Of a stretch of DNA of 64,000 nt, positions 38,313 to 54,827 are shown in pieces. Both the position numbers and the translations under genes were made by a program. The DNA is taken from contig OY718808.1 of the NCBI GenBank assembly GCA_963070105.1, positions 6,239,738-6,303,737 of the forward strand, in the 5' to 3' direction. The notes beneath the pieces were generated by a model. It had not been told where the DNA came from. It was given only the letters and a program-made list of their open reading frames with translations, and ran no database searches. Each line of letters opens with the position of its first letter. Position 1 is the stretch's first letter. This stretch comes from Litomosoides sigmodontis (lineage: Eukaryota > Nematoda > Chromadorea > Rhabditida > Onchocercidae).

Positions 38313-41300
38313 TTATAGAAAGCAATTGTAACTGTTCATTGCTGTAGGCTGAGGCATTGTAAGAACATTACAATTGCTCGGGAGTTGTTGTAATTCCGTA
38401 TTTCTTGGAAGCGTTCCCACATTTCCCATTGGGATACTTTGTTCCTTCATATCCTGAACGAAGTCTTCGGATATTAATTCTTGGTGACATTTATGGTATA
38501 AGAAATATTCATATTCCATATACATCAAGCTGTGCAAATTCAAAAATTTCATTCACTGTAGAAATGAAGTCGTTCTAATCGTGAACTTTCCGTGTTAAAA
38601 TAAAGCTTTCTTTTCGGTTCAGTCATTAAATCACACACAACTTTGTATTTTATTTTCATAGTTAAAGCGTAAAATTTACCATTATTTGCTGACATGCTGA
38701 TAGCTGCGATGGATAGAGCGGATTTTTAACCTTCAAAGAAGTGAAAATAGTACTGGACTTCATATGAGAGGAAAAGAATTATGCTCGAAGGCTTTATACA
38801 TCATAACCTTTGTGTATCTGAATCGTTCTAGCCAAGAAAGTTGTAGAGAGGTGCAAACTTTAAAATGAAACGACAAGTAACTTCACACTTCAAATGCAAA
38901 AATTTCAATGAAATAAAGGACTTTTGAACTGATTTCAGCAGTTAATGATTTCTATTCCCACTGAGTAGCAAATATCTCTCTATCAAGCTTGATTGAAGTT
39001 GTTGTAGAATTGAAGGTGCTGAATTCAACAAACCCTCGTAATGGTTTGTCCTTTTGTTAAATGATCAAAACCGATGGCATTTGGTAGATTAATAATATTA
39101 TTTATTGGCGGAATGACTTGTGCATTTCGTGCTTTCGAATTCATTAGCTTCTTTTTCATTGCTGACGACATCATTCTGAACGTGAAATTTGCATGAATTG
39201 AAAAGGTGCAAATTTAAAGAAAGGAGAGACTCACATTTATCTTTGATTTTTTTTTCAAAAATTCAAACTAAAATTTGCGTTGTGCTCTATTGGTGATTGT
39301 TATGCATTGAAATCACTTAACCAATCTTATTATCGTCCAAAGGTGATGATTTTCAATTGATGTCGCTTAATTAATATTACTCTTTATTCTCATTATTCTA
39401 AAATTATTAGTTGCAATTGAATTTTAATTTAGCATATTTTTAATGGTTACGGTATCCATAAGTCATGCATTTTTGCTATGAATTCATTTATTGTAATTTC
39501 CTCGCAAAACTATTCCTTCGTGCTTTACTAAAAACTTTCAGAACGTTGAATATCCTTAAACTTAAACTCATCTTCAATCACACTGAATAATCGAAAACTC
39601 ACCTGTTTTTAAGTAATAATTTACGCTTAGTCATATGGCTATTATATGATAGCGAATTAGTAGTTGGACGAGTTGCGGTAGCGTTAATTGCATTGCCAAC
39701 TGTTGGAAATTGGGCATTTAGGAGAGGATTTTGGTACTGTTGGAAGGCCTGCATTGGAGTGGTCATCGTCGGTATGAACTGGTTTGGTCGCTGATTTGAT
39801 GTTAGGAATTGGATTGGTTCTGATTGTAGGAATGGATTGTATGAGTGTGCGAAATATGAATGATTTTCAGCAGTCGTTGAAATGTTGGAAAGACATAACA
39901 TCGGGCCAAATCGAACCGGTGGTTGCTGCAAGGCGATCGTTGGCTGTTGAAATCCGATAAGCGATTTCGATGATTGTATGAAATGATGGTGATGATTAGG
40001 TGGAGGGAAGCAGTGCTTACTGCTTTGGGTCAATTTTTCACGTTGAGTTTTGCTCTCCACGCTCTCCTTTGTAATTTTGACGTGAGAAAGGTTCCAATAC
40101 TCTTGCTTTCTCTTCACTCCAATCATCGTATCTTCTTTTTCCAGCTTATCTGAAGCACTTCTACTACACTCCTCCCTCAGCTTCTCCTTCTTTTGCTCTA
40201 ACCTCCCATCATCAAAAGATCGCGATTCACAATTTTCGTTAGTGCCAGAATTGCTGTTTCTCTCATTTGCTATTGCTGAATTGCTCTTGTCAGGATGGCT
40301 ATTTATCGAGTTTCGATCATCACTTTTTAATTCTTCATTGATCGTTGCTTGAGGACAGTCAACAAAAATGATCCCTTCGTCAGCTTTCATTTCAGCTGGA
40401 GTTTTTTTTTGACAAATTCCAGAAGTTGTTAGCTTGAGCGTTGTAATCTGACCATCGTTTTTCCACGTATCAGACAATCTTCCCAACTGCTCCTCTTTCT
40501 TTTCCTCCGCGGAATCCATTGAGTATATCGCTTCATTGATGGGCTGCTTCGATATACTTTCATCATTCTGGTCACTACTTGTAATGAATTGGTAAATCTG
40601 TGAATTATCACTTGCTGTGCAGCTAACAGCTTTTATCCTTTCATTAGCAATTTTCAAATATCCACAGCTGTCAACATTAGCATTGATGTTCTTCAGCATA
40701 CTTCCTTTGTTTTCATGCAAATTTTGTGTCATTGTATTACATTTGCGCTGAATTTCATTCAGTTTCGAATAGAGAAAATCAATTTGCGCCTTCAATGCAA
40801 TAATTTCATTATCGGTTTCTGTCGTATTGCTAAGTGCTGATATTGACGTGGATTCGTCGTTTGCTCTACCACCGATCATTCCTGAACTTTGAACTGACGA
40901 AAGTGAAAATTCATTGCAACCAGCGGTGAATTGATTTGATCCATCGAGGAAGTTATGAGGTTTTTTTGCCACTGGCCTTTCGATGTGACCGCTTGCGGTC
41001 GCAGTAAGGTTAAGGTCTGTTTCGGCGAACAAAACTTCTTTTCCCATTCCGGTCGATGAAGGCTTCTCAATTACCTGTGGTGGTAGCAAATGTGTTGTGC
41101 TCGATGACATGATAGGTCTTATTGCAACCAATGACTCTTTGAGGAATTGCAATTTAGCATTACTTTCAGGATTCGATGCATGGCATTCAGGTGGCTTAGT
41201 CAGTTGCATGATGGCGCCAGTCAATGGATCTAAAAGATGTCCTCTCAGGTGTGTTGAAATTGGTTGAAAACGGTAGAAGCTACTACTGCCTGATGAGAGA

Positions 41301-41440
41301 TTCTGATTTATGTACGAATTTAGGTCGGACTGATTCTGCGGCGCTATAACGTAGTGCTTGTGTGGTAAATCTGCGCCATTTTGATTCATTGTTGCCAGTA
41401 AATACTTATCGATTCTCCTCTTTTCTGAATTTGCTGTCAC
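38313..41440 (-). CDS. Large low-complexity/coiled-coil orphan protein, 5' end not found
   Basis: The main exon, 41440-39603, encodes about 612 residues after a TTTCCAG acceptor, so it is internal and upstream exons are missing. It is rich in Ser, Asn, Gln and Thr. A short coiled coil lies near residue 215 (EIIALKAQIDFLYSKLNEIQ), with charged Glu/Lys segments in the middle, a His run, and a Gln/Asn/Phe-rich part ending in MTKRKLLLKN. The donor is AACAG|GTGAGT. The next exon starts at 39175 in phase (MMSSAMKKKLMNSKARNAQV) and either stops at 39025 or splices on. A third stretch, about 38540-38313 (MEYEYFLYHKCHQELISEDF), looks like the C-terminal exon, but its phase link is unresolved. The composition suggests a nuclear or RNP scaffold, which is inference only. 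I do not recognise the family. Confidence 0.65.
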
Positions 41441-45648
<4,208 letters not shown>

Positions 45649-45999
45649 AGAGGGAGAGAGAGAGAGAGAGCTCTCGGGGACAAGTAATCATCGTGAGGCA
45701 GTTTATGGAAGCGATTATAAAAAATGAATTTGCGATTGAAATTTAGGAAAGAAACAGTCGTACTCATGCCGTGAACAAATATTGGTTTTCGTTAACCGTA
45801 AGAGTTCAACGAGACTCGGCTAGAGCTATTCGGATTTAACATTTCATTAAATTTCAAGAACTCAGACGACAAGCATCCATTAGACATAATAAATCAAACG
45901 CATTCTCAAGACGTATAGGAATAAAGCTCAGGAACGTTACAGCCTGATATGATCGTTTTACAGCAAAGTTTGGTAGAAATGGAAAGAACCAAAGATAAT

Positions 46000-47548
46000 T
46001 TATTCCTCCTCATCGTCCTCATCGTCTTCGTCCCCTTTCTTCCCCTTCTCATCTTCCCCTTCCACATCTTTTTTCTTTGCTTTTTCATCCTCCGTTTTCT
46101 CTTTTTTTGATTTTTTCTTCTGTTTTTCATCCTCTTCCTCCTCTTCTTCTTCCTCCTCCTTCTCATCCTCCTCTTCTTCCTCCTCTTCCTCCTCTTCCTC
46201 TTCTTTCATTTTGCCTTTAACACCTTTCTTTTTTTCTGCCTTCTCTCCTTCCTCACATTCCTCTCCCTTCTTTGACTTCAATTTCGGCTTCTCTTCATCC
46301 TCCTTGGCTTCTGAAAACAACTTTTAAAAATATGTCGTGAAGATACAGAAGTGTTTTCTCGGCGCGTCATAATGGCACACGCATCAGACGCACGTCCGAA
46401 ATTATCTTTTCCTTATGCTCACCGGTTCTTTTTTCCACTTTCTCTTCCACTTGTGCCGCCTTAATTGCAGGCGCCTTTGTCACCTCAGCTTTTAATGGCT
46501 TCTTTTTCAGCTCTTTCATCGCTATCCCTTTGTAGATTATTTTCACCAGTCGACGACAAGCGCCAATACTTCCCTGTAACGCGGAATGCGCTAGAATTAA
46601 ACCATTCCTACTTTACCAATTATCGTCTTGCGCAATGGTTGAAAGAATATATGTGACATGTTACGTTGCCCTATCAGTTGACTATTCCGGACTCACTTTT
46701 CCTTCTGCGCGAACAATCCGGAAACTGTACGAAAGTTTAGTTATCTCGTAAATTGAAAGCAAACTTTCTTTCTGTCCCACAGCTGTTTTCAATTTCTATC
46801 AGCAAAACTTAGGAAACCTCGGATTTTTTGCTTTCCTTCCAACTTTTCCAAGTTTTCATCGGATTGTTGCATGCATCAGGCGCTGGTGCCATAACAACCG
46901 TAAAATGATCGCTTTTCTTGGGCTTCTTCGTGGGATCCCACTTTTTTAATGTCAAAATTACTTTTTTCTGTAAATCTCGGACAACTGAGGGAAATTAACC
47001 GCAATAGCCTCTTCTCCTTCCTCTCTTCCTTGGAAACAGTTCGAATAACTCAGAAACTCTCAGTTCTATCTCAGATGCCACTAATTCTGTGAAATCTTAA
47101 CTGATTCAAATTTCTATGAAAAAGTTGTACAAACCTTTTCACCAGCCTCAACTAGTCCATAAACAGGTTTCATTTTAAATGCTTCCGGTCTTGTGGTCTT
47201 CATTTTAAAAATGATTGCTTTATTCCAATCATTTTTTATGTCCAAATCTACTACTTGACGTTCAGTTAAAGGTGCTGAAAATGTTACCTGAAAAATTCCA
47301 CTAAATTTGAGAGACATAAGTGCAACGTGCTTGACACAGGAAGTCTTGAGGAAATTCCATTCTTTAGAAATAACGCGATGAATCTGATTGCTTGGAGTAA
47401 GTGAACAATTGATTATTAAAGTAAATTACCTATGGCCTTGTAGTTCACAAAAAAAAATGCTCTGATTTCGGTTATAAAAAGTGAGCATTTCTACGCACAC
47501 AGAGAAATAACAGACCGTGGCAGGTTGCACCGTAAGCTTCTTGTCCAT
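46000..47548 (-). CDS. MSP-domain protein with Lys/Glu-rich acidic tail
   Basis: Exons 47548-47516, 47287-47135, 46967-46818, about 46510-46423 and 46310-46000. It starts MDKKLTVQPAT. The major-sperm-protein/VAP fold follows: TFSAPLTERQVVDLDIKND, IIFKMKTTRPEAFKMKPVYG, LVEAGEK, then ILTLKKWDPTKKPKKSDHF and TVVMAPAP. The known family role is a small beta-sandwich that oligomerises (sperm cytoskeleton) or tethers membranes (VAP). After the domain comes a basic stretch (MKELKKKPLKAEVTKAP region) and a C-terminal exon of about 100 residues dominated by Glu and Lys, ending EDDEDDEEE. Exon 4's acceptor (AAAGAG) was chosen because it alone keeps phase. The stop codon TAA overlaps AATAAA on the minus strand. 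No transmembrane segment is seen, so it is not a classic VAP. Confidence 0.8.
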
Positions 47549-48768
47549 TCCGAAATTCGAGGTGTAATTCCGAAGCAACCAAACGCACGGAAAACAAATT
47601 GCAAAATGTTTATTCATCCTCGTAAATGTCATTATTATATTTTCTAAAGTGAATTAGAATAGCAATGTTGAGGTCATTCTCGAAGAGTTGCGAGAATGAC
47701 ATCCTCCTCCTCTCTGTAATTGATTCAAGTAAAAGATTCGATTTCGAAAGGAGACTTCATAGTTTCAATATTCAATCTTCCGTTAACTCACCAACACAAC
47801 TGTTTTTTTTTCCATTCAATAAAATTTACTAATTTTCCCTAATAAACCCATCATTTGTCATTGAATCTAAGAAATTTAGAGGTAGAAGTCGAAACACTTA
47901 TAAACTATAATTTCAAAATGCAATTTATATGTCATATGTCAATTTTTATTTAATTAGTTGGCGAGTAATACATTAAGGTTTACTATGCTAACTGTCAAAT
48001 CAGTGAAGAATAGAAAGTTTTAGGAAGAAAAGCTTTAGAGAATATTAGATTTCGTTGTGTTCCTAATTTTCAAATTAGTGAAAATTGGCAAATTAGGAAA
48101 AACACCGTTTCTATCAGTATATTAGAATTGAAATTGTTGGCAGAGAAACTAAATTAAGGCTATCGATTTTATCTTCTCTTAGCATGAAACAAGGCTGTGA
48201 CACACATTTAACATTGAAACTTTATAACTGCAGCTGATAGAAGGAGTTCTCGAGTCAAATTTAGAGTTAGCTGTTCAAGTGTCGCATTTCAAAAGTCTTT
48301 GCTCCGTCCGACACATTCAAGGAAACTTATTTCACAATGTGTAGCATGCGACGGTTAACAAATCTTTAGAGGCGAGTGCTTCCATGTCTAGTAGTCAAAG
48401 GTCGGGGTGCGCTCCTTTTGTGCTTTCATATCGGTCCGACTATCCAAACTATTGTCTCACGTAATTGCATACTGGCAATGACACCATCTGAAGAGGACTT
48501 TCCAACAACCTTTGTTTGTTTTACTTGAATTTTTTAACTTTGTAAAAGAATTGTTTTGTTTATTATTCAATTTAAATTTCATTTCACAGCACAAAATTTA
48601 TATGCACATATGAATTTGATGTGTAATTACTGACGGGGACTTACTTCCATAAATTGAAGCCAGAATTGATCAGGTTGGATGTCGAAAAAAAGCTTACTGC
48701 AGCTGTGCAAGATGATTCTTTAATGTCAACATTCCGAAACTGTAATCTAAATATATTTTTCATTATAG
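47549..48768. other. Divergent intergenic spacer
   Basis: Lies between the MSP-domain gene (minus) and the helicase (plus), so both promoters are expected here. An ATG at about 48384 opens a short frame (MSSSQRSGCAPFVLSYRSDY) that could be the missing helicase first exon, but its donor phase does not match the next exon. Confidence 0.45.
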
Positions 48769-51700
48769 TGGGGCAGTTTCAATGAGAACTATATCTTGAG
48801 AAGTAGGTATGGCCGACACAAAGACGAGACTGGTCGTTGGGTATCGAATAATGCCGAAAGTCCTGCTAATGCAAAAAAATTCGGTAAATTTTGTTATTAG
48901 TATTTTTTAAGCATTTATAAACCTGTCGATAATGGCATTATTCTTACAAGGAATTAAATGAGACGTGGACACGTCTTAGTGAAAGAGTAATTGAAGAACG
49001 TTAACTGAGTTTGGTTTCTTGTTATATTTTATTTAGAATAATTTGAAGTGAAGTTATAATTCTTTATTATTGGAAAGGTTAAAGAAGAGAATAACTATAG
49101 CCTTGAATATGGCTTTATTCAAAAATATGTTTTGATTTCCTTTATTGTTTTAACACTGTCTTAAAGGTGAAGACAAAGGTCCCTATGTAGTCGAAGAAAA
49201 GAAAAAATTCGACAAAAATAGACGTCCCGAAGCTGGCTATTACTTGGATTATTTACTCAATGAGAGCATTATAATGGACGGACCTGGCGAAAACATTACC
49301 ATTGTGAAGTGTGTTTATTATCGTTTTGAAGAATTCGTTAGTTTCGCGCTTGTCTTGCTTATCACGATCATATGTAGTTTTTGATTAAATCCAGGTGGAA
49401 TTTACCACGTAATTTATCATTTTTGAATCAGAAATCATCCCGATTTTTGCGAAATGAAATCTTTTCTCAATATCCATTCTGTTTAGATCGTTTGAAGAAA
49501 TGAACCTAAATCCAACGCTTATGCAAAATATTCGGGGGAAGAACTATTCTGAACCATTACCAATACAGAGAGCAACATTCTCTCTAATTCAAGCTGGTAA
49601 ACAACTTCATTTCGAAATCATGTGTTCTTTAAAGTAGACCGATCTAAACACATTTGTGCTTGTTGCTAAGCACGTTACATGACGCTTAATAGTTGTAACT
49701 ATATTGCTTTTGACCAAAAATAGATATCGCTTGTTCCAATCATATTTTTTATTTGATGAAAATCATTTCTGTAAGGGGTTGAAATTTAGGCTTCGACGTG
49801 ATTGGGCATGCAGTAACAGGCGGTGGGAAAACAGCGGCGTTTTTGATACCAATAATTAATCATATTTCTGCTCAAAAAAGTGGAGGCTAGTTTTTTAATA
49901 ATTAAAAATTCTGAACTACGTTTATGTCAATAATTATGCTTATCATACTTGTTTTTATTACTGCAATAAATAGCATTTCCTCTAATTCGTCTGCGGCTTT
50001 TTGTAATGATTTTTATCGAGTTTATATAATTTTGGTTATGGAGTTATAACTTTTGATAAGAAAAAATTTTTGAATTTTTTTGATGTTTTTTTGAAGCTGG
50101 CTCTGAAAGGAATATATATCCTTACTGCATAGTTGTTTCGCCAACTAAGGAACTTGCCGAACAATTGTATGAAGACACACTAGTATTGTCTGCAGGTATA
50201 TTCTATTCAGCGTATTTTTGACTGCCAAATTCTGAAAGAGTGTTACATGAGTAGAAGTTTGCATTCAAATGAATTAAGATTTTTCTGCGCCTCTTAAACA
50301 AGTGTTCTTCCATGAGAAAAGGAACATATTAAGTCTATTAAGTTCAAAAGTGGAGTAAACTAAGTGTGCAAATTAGTGAACTTGAGCTTGAGAACTTAGT
50401 GGATAGTTAAGCAGTGGGAGTAATTTGAATACTGTTTTTAGGTTTGAATTGTACAACCGTATTGAGTTTTGGTGAGATGCCTCGCCAGGACAACATTGTT
50501 CTTATAAAGGGTGGGTGCGATATATTTATTTGTACAGTTGGGCGACTTTGTGACTACCTTCAGAATAAAGTTGTAAGTCAAACTGATTTATTGTAATTCA
50601 ACAAATGTTGTAGAATTCTCAGATTGCATTGCATAAGCAATTGCAAAAAAAAGCTCAACCTTCTGTAAGTTTTTGCTCTTTCACTTTGTTTTTCTTAGAA
50701 TTTGCGGAATATTTAAGCAGTCGAGTCTACTCGAGTCAAATTCTAATTTGATATATCTAAATTTAATATTTCTTTAATAAAAAGTATTGCAGTTGGGGTT
50801 ACGCCATTTACATTTTTTGGTTTTTGATGAAGCAGACAGACTTTTACAAATGGATGAGTTTTACAATGATTTGGTCGAAAATCTTTTGCCGAAGTGTCGT
50901 GACGTAAGTCATTACAGCATTTTTCTTTAATTTTTAGCAATTGTTTCAAATTCGGTTGCCAATTCTGGTTTTGATTTCAACTTTCCGCTATTTAATGCAC
51001 TGCTTATCTCGTCTGTTACTGTTAAATCAAAATAAAGAAAAATGAAAGAAGTAGTACTGAGCTGTATTGGCAATTTTAATATTAATTTGACGTAAATTAA
51101 AGTTTTATTTTGTTTGAGTGGGTTGAATTCCTTTATTTGGATCTTCGTTCATTTTTTTATTTGTTTTATTCTTGATTGGGTAGATGTCGTTTTTATGAAT
51201 ATATGTGTATATAGAGGTATTGGATGGTATCCAAAAATTCTTGCTATATTTTGCTAGAAATCAATCAGGAAGGAAAAAAATAAAAAACGAATGATTAAAA
51301 CTTTATTGCGCATAAAATATGAACTCTAACTTCTGCTTAACATTTATCTACATTTATGAACTTACCGTTTTTGAACGTATTTGAACTTAATAATTGCAGA
51401 TTCCAAACCTTCGAAAGCTATTATTTAGTGCCACGGATTACAACGATCTTGCTGAACTAAAAGAAGAATTTTCGATGCCAAATGCTACAAAAGTTGTTGT
51501 TGGTGTTCTTAACAGTGTAAATCCCTTTATCGAACAGCAAGTTTTAAATGTATCTTTTAAATCCTTTGATTTGCATTCATCACCCGATAAATTAAATGGT
51601 TTCAAAAATGAAAAAATTTTAAAAAGTGAAAAAAATGACAAAAAATTTAAAAAATTTCATAAGGCTCTATTAATTTTCCAAGTGGAGGTATTCATTGCTT

Positions 51701-53256
51701 CGAATTTCAATGATATTCTTGAAATATGATTAAATTATCATCAACGGGCGCATTTTAGTGGTATTAGTGACAATTTCAACATAGAGTGATGTCCAGGAAA
51801 AATTGAAGTCGATTATGTAAATTATGTATGATCTATTTCAGGTGGAAGTCCATGAAAGGCGTGAAGTGCTGTTGGATTTAATACAGAATATGTATTTAAA
51901 TAGTAATCAGTGTTAATAATTTTGAAGTTACATGTGAACCTAGAAGTATTTTCTTAAGATGAGCAGTCTTTTTTTTACAAATTTTTATGCATCAATTTCA
52001 AGTAAATCGTAATATCTGGAGTCTGTAAAAGTCATTTAGATTGTGAACCTAATTTCATTAAAAAATTCAACCTTTCAGCGTATATTGGTTTTTCGTTGCA
52101 GACGACGCTAATCCACCACCAAAAACAATTATTTTTGTTAACACAAAGCGTTTTGCAACAGTTATTGCATGCTATTTGTCACTAAAAGGATATAAAGCTT
52201 ATCCAATTCATGGGTACGTTTCTGTTTCTGAATAAGCTTGAAACCACAACATTTCGAATCGTTCTGATGGTAGAAAAAGATTACAGCTAAGTGCTGTCGT
52301 ACTGTTATCCATATCCATAAAAAGTATTTCGCAATAGAACTATAACTTTATGAGCAGTATTGAATTTACATTAACTTTCCCACCTTTTTTAGAAGTCTTA
52401 CTGCAAAATTACGAAGGGAAGCGATCGAAGCTTTGCAGAGTGGTGATTGCCACATATTAGTATCTACTGATTTGGCGGCACGTGGTTTGGATATCAAGGG
52501 CGTGTCACACGTATATTATTTGAGGAATTTATGGAATTTTCAATATTATTGAATTTTTATCTCTATTAGAAAATCAATAACTGTGGGATAGAAGATATTT
52601 TGGCTGTTCTCAAATAATGTTACTAACCGGAAATATAAAAGTTCTTCGATTTAAGATTTAGAGCTAGGATATTTTTTATGTTTGTTTTGCTGTTCTTCAG
52701 GTAATAAATTACGAAATACCCAAGCCTGAAAGCTTCCTATCATATGTTCATCGCGTTGGACGCACAGGACGTGTTGGAAATTTTGGTCATTCAACGACAT
52801 TTTTTGCTCCATCTGTGGACCACAGAATGGCTCCGTTTCTCTACAGAGTACTGCTTTCTGTCGTTTTTAAAATAGTGTCTTTTTTACTGGTTCTTGAAAC
52901 CATCAGTTGGTTTGAATTATCAACTATTTTAAGAATTTTTCAAATTCTATGAATAGCTGAATAGCTATGATGCTGACAATGCAGTTCACTGAATTTTACA
53001 TCTCAAAACTTCTAAGGGAAGTTCCGCATTATTGACTTTTTACACAATTTTTGATTTTCTACCAGTTTTTGCTTGCATTCGCCTTTTCATATTTCAGTGG
53101 CTTGAAAAGAATAAACAGGAAATACCTTCTTTCTTGCTTGAGGAAGCGGAGCGACAAATTGAGACCGAAAATTTACAGAGGAAAACAAGTGAAGACTATG
53201 ATCGAATACTAAATAAAACATGTGCGGAAAGCAGCGACGGCGAAATGGATCATTGA
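48769..53256 (+). CDS. DEAD-box RNA helicase, divergent DDX3/Vasa-like, first exon missing
   Basis: ATP-dependent RNA helicase. Thirteen exons join in phase: 48769-48883, 49167-49308, 49487-49596, 49790-49879, 50097-50195, 50442-50572, 50793-50903, 51400-51549, 51842-51902, 52102-52213, 52393-52510, 52701-52847, 53098-53256, giving about 515 codons. The first exon seen (WGSFNENYILRSRYGRHKDE) is preceded by an acceptor, so the start is upstream. Motifs in order: upstream Phe and Q motif (SFEEMNL..PLPIQRATF), motif I AVTGGGKT, Ia SPTKELAEQ, GG, TVGRL, II VFDEADRLL, III LFSAT, IV IIFVNTKRFA, V STDLAARGLDI, VI HRVGRTGR. Motif I has Gly where AxTGSGKT has Ser, and Ia has Lys for Arg. The tail is short and acidic (ESSDGEMDH). 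An AATAAA is at 53650-53655. The exact subfamily is uncertain; germline relatives (GLH/Vasa) are possible. Confidence 0.92.
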
Positions 53257-54827
53257 AATCGGGAACTATCTCACATCACTAATTTAGTTTGATAATTGTG
53301 ATGTTTTCTACTAGCAGTCAGTGTGTCATTTATCGTAGAATTTCGAAGGAAATAATCCTTTGTCTTTTTAATACATAATAGATAAAAAAGAATGTGGTTT
53401 TTGCAGATCGTGGATTTTCTAATGTTTCTTTCTGTTATAACATAATCGTTTCGTAATTTCATTCATTTATTGTGATCTGCTTAAGCACATTTTTGCCGAG
53501 TGTTGAAATCCTCATATATGAATATATAAATCTGCGCAAAATGTCTTTTTTATTGTTCTAGGAAATGTTGTGGTACAAAACTACTTATTGTACATATGTA
53601 TGGCAGTTAGCATAACTGCATTTCAATGAAACATCAGACTATAAGTTTTAATAAATGTTGAAATTTTTTATCCAAAACTTCAAAGATGTTTGAGCTTAAT
53701 TTGAACTTTGTAATAGAAATGTTGGGGTTCTGTGAAATATTTGAATGCTTGTGGTGCTTCTTCTTGTTAGGTTTATTATTAAAGCGGCAATAAAATTAAT
53801 CTCGTTTTGAAGTTGTTCCCCTCGGATACAACTCTCATATTCTTGAGGTGAGAGAAAGTCATGTAGAACATAGATGAAATCAACAGTATTTCTTGCAGAT
53901 TGATCCTTCTGTGCAGTGAAAACTGCGGCAGATTAATCGTGAAGAACAAAAAATTGCTGTTTAAACGCAACATCCTTTTTGTCTCGGAACAGTAAGGTCG
54001 AGGATTTTCTACTAAATCATTGATTGTGGTGGCTGCAGTTGTGTTAATTATTTTCTCATAAAGAAATACCGGTACGGGGCGTTGTTTTCCTTGTCCTCCT
54101 AGAAATAAAAACGTAACGCTATTTCGCATGACGCTATCAACAATCTAATTCTTACAGTCAAGGTCATGAAAAGTACGGAAATCCTCTATCGTGTCGCACC
54201 GTTACTATATAACTGAACAAATTGGTCTACTATCCCAGATACTGCTGCAAAACTCCACAAACTTTCATTTTCAATTTCAGCATGAGGTAGCGAATCACGA
54301 AAATGCATATTCTCTATTAAAAAGAAACAGAACACGCAATGTAAAGTTCATTCCCAAAATTTCCAACAAATTTTATTTCGAAGTCCTTGACAGTTAACGC
54401 TCTATCTAAAATATCACGAAACATATTCATTTCTCATGCATATGTCGAACAATATGGTACTTTAGTTTGACTGTACGGAAATTGCTGAGGTAATATATCT
54501 TCCGCCTTATCATTTTTATCACTCATATAGACAGACCACCAATTGCTCTTTCCGCTAAAATTGAGTCTCATGCATCGATTCCTCACGTTAACCATTGGAC
54601 ATCGGAAATATCGAGAGAATAGGCTTTCATTATTACTTCAAAGTAATGCTTGCATTATGTGTCGTTTCTCTATCAATTGGTTCTATCAGGAAGATATTTC
54701 AAACTTGTTTCCAGCATCTCTTATCTATTCAGTCGGTTTTTTGAAATTTACTTTTGTTTGAAATTCTGGAAATTTGAATGGAAGTGATAATTATTTGTGC
54801 AACGGTCAGTCTGTAAAAAGCGATGCA
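53257..54827. other. Intergenic stretch with a possible minus-strand exon
   Basis: Holds the helicase 3' flank with AATAAA at 53650-53655, and the provisional minus-strand exon listed at 53779-54108. The plus-strand frames at 54191-54397 and 54543-54761 have no supporting splice sites. Confidence 0.5.
53779..54108 (-). CDS. Possible terminal exon of an unidentified minus-strand gene
   Basis: After a TTTCTAG acceptor a frame of about 100 codons stays open to a stop, reading GQGKQRPVPVFLYEKIINTT and later NLVENP-like and PYCSETKRMLRL segments. A GTAAGA donor follows a short open stretch at about 54155, but the phases do not join. The composition is plausible for coding but no family is recognised. 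Confidence 0.3.
   Translation of the reverse strand, partial: LFLGGQGKQRPVPVFLYEKIINTTAATTINDLVENPRPYCSETKRMLRLNSNFLFFTINLPQFSLHRRINLQEILLISSMFYMTFSHLKNMRVVSEGNNFKTRLILLPL

Noticed and set aside
45906..46166. Arg/Lys-rich frame antiparallel in phase to the MSP tail exon
   Set aside because: Shadow of the Glu/Lys-rich coding exon in another frame of the same strand.
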